Both the position numbers and the translations under genes were made by a program. From assembly GCF_002836255.1 (NCBI RefSeq), contig NZ_PJAU01000052.1, positions 1 through 64,000 of the forward strand: a stretch of 64,000 nucleotides of DNA. The letters run 5' to 3'. Shown here piece by piece: positions 57,507-64,000 of the stretch. The notes beneath the pieces are model-generated. The model saw only the letters and a list, made by a program, of their open reading frames with translations, had not been told where the DNA came from and searched no databases. Source of the DNA: Colwellia sp. 75C3. GTDB taxonomy: Bacteria > Pseudomonadota > Gammaproteobacteria > Enterobacterales > Alteromonadaceae. How positions within the stretch are numbered: the first letter of the stretch is position 1; each line of letters begins with the position of its first letter.

Positions 57507-58790
57507 ATGGATGGTTTTTCTATGAAAGTAGCGAAGGATAATCAACGAAGCAAAGGGTTTTATGCCTCTATTTTATTGGTATTTTTAACCTTAATCACCT
57601 TAGCCTTACTGCTTCTCAACTTAGAAAAGCATAAAATAATCAATTTAAATTCGGCTACTGTTAACGTTATCGATGATCGAGAAGTGCTAGGTGCATCGGT
57701 AGCAAGGGTGGTGAAAACGAATCATGGCCTTGAATTTAGCTGCCAAGTAACAAAATCACATTTAGATCGACCCTATTGTGAGCTAATCATAGACTTACAA
57801 GATTTAAAAAAACAAGCATCTTTTGCTGGAGTAGATTTATCTAATTATGAACAAATTGGTTTATGGATAAAACATAAACATCCAACACAACCGGGTACGC
57901 GCATTGAGTTACGAAACTTCAATCATGATTACTCTACTAAAGAGAATGAAGTGATATTAAAACCTAACAGCTTGCAGTATCTAGAAGCATACGTGGCTAA
58001 TCCTGTTTGGCTGAAGATGAATGATTTTTCTATCCCTCAATGGTGGCATAACAGCCATAATTTAACGCTAACCCATGGCGGTACTGACTTTTCAAATATC
58101 CATTCCATTGTCATAGCACCCAGTACACAAGTCCAGCAGGGTAACTATAAACTAACCATTGAACGCATTGAGTTAAAAGGTCAATATATTAGTACAATAA
58201 CACTGACTTCACTGCTGATCATGCTATGGAGCATAGCGTTAGGCTATGTCATCAGAGGTTTTAGAACCGCGGTAAAAGTAAAGGTAGAGGTACCTGAAAA
58301 ATTGACACAGACGATTAAATTTGGTGCCATGAGTTGCCCTTTAACAGGTGCACTTAACCGTATTGGCTTACGAAAATGTTTTGATCAGTTAGCGCCAACC
58401 GATTTAAAGAATTTAAGTATTATTTTTATTAGTATTGATTACTTCGAAGAGCTTTATTCAAAAAACGGCAAGAATAAAGCAGATGAAGTTTTACGACAAT
58501 TTGTCAATAAAATTAATAGTACTTGCCGCTCTAGCGATACCTTGGCCCGTTGGAATGCTGAAGAGTTTTTATTAGTATGCCCTGATACGGTAATATCCCC
58601 TGCGGTTGATGTTGCTGATAAAATCAGAAAAGCGATACAGGACAATGCTTGGCCAAATGAGATTAAAATAACCTGTAGTTCCGGTGTTGCACAAATGCAT
58701 GATGAAGATCTTAATGATTTAATTTCTCGTGCAAATAGAGCGCTATATAAAGCAAAAAATACCGGTAGCAATAGAACAGCCGCCGCTTAA
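57507..58790 (+). CDS. Membrane GGDEF-domain protein with degenerate signature
   Basis: A 427-residue protein with membrane helices at about 20-37 and 233-252 bounding a ~195-residue periplasmic domain, which may sense a ligand. The C-terminal GGDEF domain covers about 268-425. The active-site loop reads RWNAEEF instead of RWGGDEF, so cyclic-di-GMP synthesis is doubtful. SRANRALYKAKNTGSNR closes the domain. ATG at 57522 is an alternative start. Confidence 0.88.
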   Translation: MDGFSMKVAKDNQRSKGFYASILLVFLTLITLALLLLNLEKHKIINLNSATVNVIDDREVLGASVARVVKTNHGLEFSCQVTKSHLDRPYCELIIDLQDLKKQASFAGVDLSNYEQIGLWIKHKHPTQPGTRIELRNFNHDYSTKENEVILKPNSLQYLEAYVANPVWLKMNDFSIPQWWHNSHNLTLTHGGTDFSNIHSIVIAPSTQVQQGNYKLTIERIELKGQYISTITLTSLLIMLWSIALGYVIRGFRTAVKVKVEVPEKLTQTIKFGAMSCPLTGALNRIGLRKCFDQLAPTDLKNLSIIFISIDYFEELYSKNGKNKADEVLRQFVNKINSTCRSSDTLARWNAEEFLLVCPDTVISPAVDVADKIRKAIQDNAWPNEIKITCSSGVAQMHDEDLNDLISRANRALYKAKNTGSNRTAAA

Positions 58791-58836
58791 GTTTTAATAT
58801 CAAATCCTTACTTAACTAACGCGGCTAACTTGAGTA

Positions 58837-60027
58837 TTAGTGATATAACAAATAAGGCTTTCGCGTTTGCTTAAATTCAGTAAGACCCGATTGCCAACTT
58901 AATTTAATTTGCTCAGCGCTTTGCCCTGCAATAATCGCCTTTCTTAATTTATCTGTGCCTGCCAATTTATCCATAAATTTGGGACTATTAAAGAACATCA
59001 TCTTTTTATCTGCAAATGCTTTATACCAGTGCAGGATAAAATGTAAATTTAATCCGTGACTATCAATGTGGCGAAGATCCTCTCCTTGTAATTTTATATT
59101 CATGAATTTAGGTTGACTCGCAGCCCCCGATGTCGACACTGGTGTGAAGTCGAAGTCGCCAATGGTTATATTATCATGACCGATCACCTGAAACGGAAAA
59201 GGTGTTCCCCTGCCTATACTTACTGGCGTTGCTTCAAAAAAAGCCAGTGAGGGGTATAAAAAAATTGATTGTGCATTAGGTAGATTAGGGCTCGGTTTTG
59301 TTGGCAAACTATACGCTAAAAATCGCTGGTAATTTTTTACTTTAACAACGCTCAGAGCTAGTTCTTTTTCAGTTGCTAACCAACCTTCCCCTTTAATCAT
59401 TAATGCTAGCTCTGCGACAGTCATGCCATGTAGTAACGGGATTGCATGCATGCCAACGAATGAACGAAACTCTTTTTCCAGTATAGGACCATCAACAAAA
59501 GAACCATTGGGGTTAGGTCTATCTAAAACGATAAATTCTACACCCGCATCAGCTGCAGCTTCCATCATATAATGCATAGTACTAATGTAAGTATAAAAGC
59601 GCACACCTACATCTTGAATATCAAAAACAATAATATCGAGATCTTCCATGATGCTTAATGAAGGCTTACGGTTTTTACCATAAAGTGACACCAGCGGTAT
59701 CCCGGTTTTAGTATCAACACTTGATTCAAATTTTTCACCAGCATCTCTATTACCACGAAAACCATGTTCAGGCGAAAATATCATTTTGATATCGATATTA
59801 TTTTTTAACAATACATCCACTAAATGTTCATCGAATACGTTAGAAGTTTGATTGACCACTAACGCGATATTTTTTCCTTTTAGTTGCGGTAAATATTTTT
59901 CAATTTGCTCCGCCCCCACAGTTATTCGGTTTTCGGTACGAGCACTAGCGCCAGCAGGCAAGCTAAAACAGTATATATTTAAGGTAAATAATAGGATTAT
60001 TGCTTTGATAATAATAGCTAACTTCAT
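58837..60027 (-). CDS. namZ: Exo-beta-N-acetylmuramidase (NamZ, DUF1343)
   Basis: A 396-residue exported protein of the DUF1343/NamZ family, with a signal peptide (IIIKAIILLFTLNIYCFSLP...). Blocks include LVVNQTS, IFSPEHGFRGNRDAGE, PLVSLYGKNRKP, DIIVFDIQDVGVRFYTYIST and VLDRPNPNG. NamZ releases MurNAc from peptidoglycan ends. The start at 60027 follows AAGG and sits 10 bp after the murQ stop; the open frame to 60078 would overlap murQ. Confidence 0.88.
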   Translation of the reverse strand: MKLAIIIKAIILLFTLNIYCFSLPAGASARTENRITVGAEQIEKYLPQLKGKNIALVVNQTSNVFDEHLVDVLLKNNIDIKMIFSPEHGFRGNRDAGEKFESSVDTKTGIPLVSLYGKNRKPSLSIMEDLDIIVFDIQDVGVRFYTYISTMHYMMEAAADAGVEFIVLDRPNPNGSFVDGPILEKEFRSFVGMHAIPLLHGMTVAELALMIKGEGWLATEKELALSVVKVKNYQRFLAYSLPTKPSPNLPNAQSIFLYPSLAFFEATPVSIGRGTPFPFQVIGHDNITIGDFDFTPVSTSGAASQPKFMNIKLQGEDLRHIDSHGLNLHFILHWYKAFADKKMMFFNSPKFMDKLAGTDKLRKAIIAGQSAEQIKLSWQSGLTEFKQTRKPYLLYH

Positions 60028-60037
60028 CGGTGCGACC

Positions 60038-60964
60038 TTAACAACCTTGCTGCTCAACAGCTTTGCGTAAAAAGCCATTATTACTGGTTAACGCGGTTTT
60101 CGCTTGAGTACTATTTAGTCCGGTTAACACCATTAAGCTAGCGAGTTTGGTTTGATTATTTGCTTGCTTTAACGCTTGCTCTGCGGTGACAAAATCACAT
60201 TCTGTTGCTTGCATTACAATTCTAACCGCACGTGCGTATAACTTTTCATTACTGGCATTAACATCAATCATAAGGTTTTGATAACTTTTACCACTGCGGA
60301 TCATACTGGCAGTGCTGAGCATATTTAAAATAAGCTTTTGTGCGGTACCTGATTTCATACGCGTAGAGCCGGTTAATACTTCTGCTCCAACTACCGCACA
60401 GATATCAACATCGCTACTTTGCGCATAAATGTTGTTAACACTACAGCTGATACCGATAACTTTAGCACCTTGCTCTTTGGCAAAGGCCATTGCAGATAAC
60501 ACATACGGTGTACGCCCACTAGCAGCTATTCCCACTAAAACATCTTTACTAGATAAGTTGATTGCGTGTAAATCATCAATGGCCAACTGTTTATTGTCTT
60601 CTGCTCCTTCAACAGCTTTATACATAGCGCCAGCGCCTCCAGCAAGAATACCGACAACTTGTTCACTCGACACACTAAAAGTAGGCGGACACTCAACCGC
60701 ATCAAGTACACCTAATCTGCCACTGGTACCTGCACCGATATAAATAAGACGACCACCACAAGCAAAAGCATCGACGATAAAATCTACCCCTTTTGCTATT
60801 TCAGGTAATAGTTGACCGACTATGGCTGCCACCTTTTGGTCTTCCGTATTTATTTTTTTAAGTACGCCTAATGAATCAAGTAAATCTATATCTAAGGTAT
60901 TAGGATTTTGTCCTTCGGTGGTAATGTTTTTTAATTCATTAACTAAGTCTACTTGCGTATCCAT
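60038..60964 (-). CDS. murQ: N-acetylmuramic acid 6-phosphate etherase
   Basis: A 308-residue MurQ. The SIS domain holds YIGAGTSGRLGVLDAVECPP and TGSTRMKSGTAQKLILNMLS; a C-terminal helical part (ATECDFVTAEQALKQA) follows. It cleaves the lactyl ether of MurNAc-6-P to GlcNAc-6-P. Operon with namZ points to recycling of MurNAc from cell wall. Confidence 0.95.
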   Translation of the reverse strand: MDTQVDLVNELKNITTEGQNPNTLDIDLLDSLGVLKKINTEDQKVAAIVGQLLPEIAKGVDFIVDAFACGGRLIYIGAGTSGRLGVLDAVECPPTFSVSSEQVVGILAGGAGAMYKAVEGAEDNKQLAIDDLHAINLSSKDVLVGIAASGRTPYVLSAMAFAKEQGAKVIGISCSVNNIYAQSSDVDICAVVGAEVLTGSTRMKSGTAQKLILNMLSTASMIRSGKSYQNLMIDVNASNEKLYARAVRIVMQATECDFVTAEQALKQANNQTKLASLMVLTGLNSTQAKTALTSNNGFLRKAVEQQGC

Positions 60965-61473
60965 TAAATTCTCTCGTGATGGTTTGAGGGCCTATTTATC
61001 TGCGTAATTAACTTTAAGTAAAGCTAATTACGCTCGTCTCTTAACCATAAATATTACAATTAAGCTAAGGCGCATAATATTTATCATGGTACACTGAACA
61101 GTATTAATATATAAAGAAATTAACGACCTTTTTGATTGTCGAATAATTTTTATTTTCCGTCTTTATTTATCAGTAATACCAATTTGATTAAATTTCTTCC
61201 CAGCTCAGAGCTGTGATCAATGTTCAATAACAAGGGAAATTTGTTTAGGTCTAGTCATTCTAAACCAAATAAATTTAACGATGTTAGTGGGCATTGGGTA
61301 TGCTCCCATAGGGCGAGTTTAAAGGGTTCATATGCGGCGTTATTGATTTTGAGAAGGGAATAACCATTCTATTCAATCAATGCCTTGCCTCTAAACCCTT
61401 TAACTCTCGCTGAGTGGGAAAGAACTTAATCAACTTGGTATAATCATTCATCAGTAAATTATCAGCCACAGAT
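60965..61473. other. Intergenic region, 509 bp
   Basis: It is largely filled by miniature element A (61176-61441). The rest holds the divergent promoters of murQ and alr. Confidence 0.5.
61176..61441. mobile_element. MITE-like element A, 266 bp
   Basis: It begins ATACCAATTTGATTAAATT and ends in the complement of ATACCAAGTTGATTAAGTT, so the terminal inverted repeats match with few changes. About 100 bp of its interior is similar, inverted, to element B. It has no ORF, so any movement would need a transposase in trans. It ends 32 bp before the alr start. Confidence 0.7.
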
Positions 61474-62631
61474 ATGAACCATACTTCCAGACTTACCCAA
61501 GCAGTTATCGACCTAGACGCCCTAGTTAAAAACTATCAATATATCGCTAATCTCGCGAGCAATAGTAATACCATTGCAGTTATTAAAGCAGATGCCTATG
61601 GCCATGATGCCACTAAAGTAGCTAGTGCTTTAAGCACTAGCGTTAATCTTTTTGCCGTTGGCTTTATTGATGAAGCGTTAGCACTGCGAAGTGATGGCAT
61701 TGATAACACAATACTCATTCTTGAAGGACCTTTTAAAGAAAGTGACTTTGAGATAGCGGTAGAGAATAATTTCTCTCTTATGCTACACAGTGACTATCAA
61801 ATTAAATGGCTGAGCGCTATGAATCCTGAGTTTTCTGGGGATGTATGGCTAAAAGTAGATACAGGAATGAACCGCTTAGGTTTCCAAGTTGAGCAAGTTG
61901 ACGACATCATGTCGAAATTAACCACTCAACAAAGAAAAAAATTGGTTCTGTGTTCACATTTTTCAACGGCTGAACAGATTAATAGCACTAAACCTGTAGA
62001 GCAACTGGCTAAATTAAAGAAGTTGGTTTCACAATATCACTGTAAATTTAGTATGGCTAACTCTGCGGGTATTTTAAATTGGCCAACAAGTCATGGCGAT
62101 CATACCCGATTAGGTTTAGCGCTTTATGGCATTTCTCCTATTGGTGATACTCCATTAAGCCAACCACTCATTCCAGTGATGACCTTACAAGCAAAGATTA
62201 TTGCTATACATACTGTAAAAACAGGTGAATATGTTGGTTACGGCGACATTTGGCAAGCTCAACGCGAAACGATTCTAGCAACCGTTGCCATTGGTTATGC
62301 TGATGGTTACCCGCGTAATGCTAAAGCAGGTACACCTGTATTCATCAAGGGTGCTATTGCTCCGCTGGTTGGTCGAGTTTCAATGGATATGGTCACTGTA
62401 GATATTACGGATCTAAATAATAGCGATTTAACGAATACCGGTTTAGATAACACCCATGTAGATAATACCGATGTAGATAATACCGATGTAGATAATATTA
62501 TAATCGGGGATACTGTTGAATTATGGGGTAAGAATATAAGTATTGATACCGTTGCTCAAAACAGCGATACCATTAATTATGAATTATTAACTCGCGTATC
62601 AAAACGGGTACCCAAAGTGATTGCGAGTTAA
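61474..62631 (+). CDS. alr: Alanine racemase with pentapeptide insertion
   Basis: A 385-residue PLP enzyme. The PLP lysine is Lys38 in AVIKADAYGH. VDTGMNRLGF, FSMANSAGIL, RLGLALYGISP and YVGYGDIW (catalytic Tyr) follow. It makes D-alanine for peptidoglycan. In the C-terminal domain the native VDITDL is followed by five further five-residue units (NNSDL to DNTDV) encoded by a 15-bp tandem repeat at 62401-62490, absent from usual Alr proteins. Confidence 0.94.
   Translation: MNHTSRLTQAVIDLDALVKNYQYIANLASNSNTIAVIKADAYGHDATKVASALSTSVNLFAVGFIDEALALRSDGIDNTILILEGPFKESDFEIAVENNFSLMLHSDYQIKWLSAMNPEFSGDVWLKVDTGMNRLGFQVEQVDDIMSKLTTQQRKKLVLCSHFSTAEQINSTKPVEQLAKLKKLVSQYHCKFSMANSAGILNWPTSHGDHTRLGLALYGISPIGDTPLSQPLIPVMTLQAKIIAIHTVKTGEYVGYGDIWQAQRETILATVAIGYADGYPRNAKAGTPVFIKGAIAPLVGRVSMDMVTVDITDLNNSDLTNTGLDNTHVDNTDVDNTDVDNIIIGDTVELWGKNISIDTVAQNSDTINYELLTRVSKRVPKVIAS
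62401..62490 (+). repeat. 15-bp tandem repeat within alr
   Basis: Six 15-bp units in frame. The first (GATATTACGGATCTA) encodes the conserved DITDL. The last two (GATAATACCGATGTA) are identical; earlier ones have diverged, so growth seems recent at the 3' side. Confidence 0.9.
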
Positions 62632-62634
62632 GTT

Positions 62635-62794
62635 ATACCAATTGCACTAAGTAAGTGATCATTTTCAAATGGGCTAAATATCCAATAACGTCGTTGCTTT
62701 CAATTCCAATAGCCAGCTATTGCTCAATCAAGCGCCTTGTTCTTGAAAATTTATTCTCATTAAATTCTGAAACCTTAATTAATCCAAATGGTAT
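62635..62794. mobile_element. Miniature repeat element C, 160 bp
   Basis: It is bounded by ATACCAATTG and the complement of ATACCATTTGGATTAATT, starting 3 bp after the alr stop. Its core (62692-62739) matches element D in inverse orientation, 46 of 48 bases. Confidence 0.65.
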
Positions 62795-62806
62795 TACTGA
62801 TATTTT

Positions 62807-63475
62807 TTATTCAATACCAATATATTTATGAACTTGCACTGATAAACGCCAGTTATTAGCGATACATGTTTCAATAGCTAATTCAGTTGCTCGTTGCTTT
62901 TGGCTAATCGGTTGTAAATATATTGGGGTATTTTCAATGTGATGTTTTGCCAATAGCGCCTTTAAGTCGTCAACATGTTGCTCTGTCGCCACCGGATGTT
63001 TTATTTCATTAGCACGTAACATAGCGCTTGCTAATACTTCATAACCACCACGCATATTGATTTTAGGCGAAACTGTTACCCAACATTTTTCCGTGGTGAC
63101 AACTTCAAACGTGCCTGATGTTTCAATTTGCGTACTATACCCTTGTTGTTCAAAGGTTTCACACAATGGCGTTAAGTCAACCATACAAGGTTCGCCGCCA
63201 GTAATAACAATATGTTTTGCTCGAAATTGTTTATCTTTCACTAACGCTAGAATATCTTCGGCTGTAAAATTAGACCATTGCACCGTTTCTGCTGTTTTAT
63301 TAAACATAACGTCAGGAGTAACTTGATCTTTAAGTTCAATATCCCAAGTATGTTTGGTATCACACCACGAACACCCTACAGGACAACCTTGTAATCGGAT
63401 GAAAATTGACGGCTGGCCCGTAAAGGAACCCTCCCCTTGAATCGTTTCAAAAAGTTCATTAATTTTATAGTTCAT
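62807..63475 (-). CDS. queE: 7-carboxy-7-deazaguanine synthase
   Basis: A 222-residue radical SAM enzyme. It has ETIQGEGSFTGQPSIFIRLQ, the cluster motif CPVGCSWC (Cys31, 35, 38), VITGGEPCMVD, and SPKINMRGG. It makes CDG from carboxy-tetrahydropterin in queuosine biosynthesis. It is divergent from queC, with element B between. Confidence 0.94.
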   Translation of the reverse strand: MNYKINELFETIQGEGSFTGQPSIFIRLQGCPVGCSWCDTKHTWDIELKDQVTPDVMFNKTAETVQWSNFTAEDILALVKDKQFRAKHIVITGGEPCMVDLTPLCETFEQQGYSTQIETSGTFEVVTTEKCWVTVSPKINMRGGYEVLASAMLRANEIKHPVATEQHVDDLKALLAKHHIENTPIYLQPISQKQRATELAIETCIANNWRLSVQVHKYIGIE

Positions 63476-63881
63476 TGGTGTTATGGTTTTCTCTTCTGCA
63501 TGGTGGTTTATTTCATACCAATCGGACTAATTTATTGATCACTTAGCGAGAATTAAAAGGCTTAGAGGTAAGGCATTGATTGACGAGAATGGTTATTCCC
63601 TTGTCAAAATCAATAACGCCGCATGTAAGCCTTTTAAACTCGCCCTTTGGGAGCTAATTAGCAAACTGATAACATCACAAAATGAATGAAATATAGAATA
63701 ACTATGTTTAACTCATTTTGCTTGTTTTAAGCTCGCTAATATAGCTCTAAGCTGACCAATAAATTAATCCGTTTGGTATTATTCGGCGTGGTATTCACTT
63801 TCTGCTTTAGCCTGTTGCTTATTTCAAGTAAAATAACAGTTGTTTATTATTATACCTTAGATCAATTAAGAGAGCTTTCAA
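63476..63881. other. Intergenic region, 406 bp
   Basis: It contains element B (63515-63779) and, right of it, the promoter region of queC. No preQ1 riboswitch was recognised. Confidence 0.5.
63515..63779. mobile_element. MITE-like element B, 265 bp
   Basis: It begins ATACCAATCGGACTAATTTA and ends in the complement of ATACCAAACGGATTAATTTA, giving about 33-bp terminal inverted repeats with few mismatches. It has the size of element A and shares an inverted interior of about 100 bp. No ORF. Confidence 0.72.
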
Positions 63882-64000
63882 ATGACTGAAAAAGTTGTTG
63901 TTATTTATTCTGGTGGCATGGATTCCTTTACTGTATTAAACCGTGCTCGAAAAGACGGCAAAGAAGTCTTTGCGTTATCCTTTGATTATGGTCAACGCCA
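63882..64000 (+). CDS. queC: 7-cyano-7-deazaguanine synthase, N-terminal part
   Basis: The first 39 codons are present before the window ends. [18 protein letters not shown] is the PP-loop ATP-binding motif, and ALSFDYGQR matches QueC. It converts CDG to preQ0. The start follows AGAGAGC. Partial because the window is cut. Confidence 0.93.
   Translation, partial: MTEKVVVIYSGGMDSFTVLNRARKDGKEVFALSFDYGQR

Noticed and set aside
63780-63881. preQ1 riboswitch before queC
   Set aside because: No preQ1-type hairpin plus A-rich tail could be recognised in the leader.
1-64000. CRISPR arrays, tRNA or rRNA genes, complete insertion sequences
   Set aside because: No regularly spaced repeats of CRISPR type, cloverleaf-like sequences, rRNA segments or intact transposase genes were seen.

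Overview
The window looks like a chromosomal segment of a marine gammaproteobacterium of the Alteromonadales, most like Colwellia or Thalassotalea. This is inferred from low GC, long AT-rich spacers, gene content (SlyD, SbcDC, MurQ next to NamZ, QueE/QueC, a PEP-CTERM protein, S8 protease with PPC domains) and intergenic miniature repeats. No rRNA, tRNA or CRISPR array was seen. The right edge cuts queC.

Region 1 (1 to about 8.69 kb) is the distal part of a chromosomal integron cassette array. Fourteen complete attC-like sites and one cut by the left edge separate short cassettes, nearly all on the + strand. An integrase, if present, lies left of the window. Cassettes encode a SIR2-like protein, several unknown small or membrane proteins, a Tae4-type peptidoglycan amidase effector overlapping a small two-helix membrane protein (candidate immunity), an inverted RelBE-type toxin-antitoxin pair, a GNAT acetyltransferase, a secreted unknown protein and a periplasmic alpha/beta hydrolase. 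Two cassettes carry no convincing ORF but share an identical 23-bp block.

Region 2 (8.7-14.7 kb) is a minus-strand catabolic operon: family III CoA-transferase, enoyl-CoA hydratase, iron alcohol dehydrogenase, methylmalonate-semialdehyde dehydrogenase, and an IclR regulator. Its composition fits acrylate/3-hydroxypropionate degradation (AcuN, AcuK, DddB, DddC logic).

Region 3 (14.7-39.1 kb) holds a TPR protein, a LysR/pirin divergent pair with a 9-bp tandem repeat between them, a GH114 lipoprotein, slyD, an EamA transporter, sbcDC, an operon for an ABC exporter with an adaptor and a secreted esterase, and a divergent pair of SUMF1-like secreted proteins.

Region 4 (39.2-46.8 kb) has nat-EamA-Crp facing an NmrA-like oxidoreductase across two inverted CCTAGG palindromes, and a gabDT operon with a divergent LysR gene. 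Region 5 (47-64 kb) has folD, a secreted S8 protease, a 2OG oxygenase, a PEP-CTERM protein, a YdeP-like molybdoenzyme with fdhD, a GGDEF protein with a degenerate signature, the murQ-namZ cell-wall recycling pair, alr with an internal pentapeptide expansion, queE and the start of queC. Several copies of miniature inverted-repeat elements with ATACCAA ends lie between these genes.
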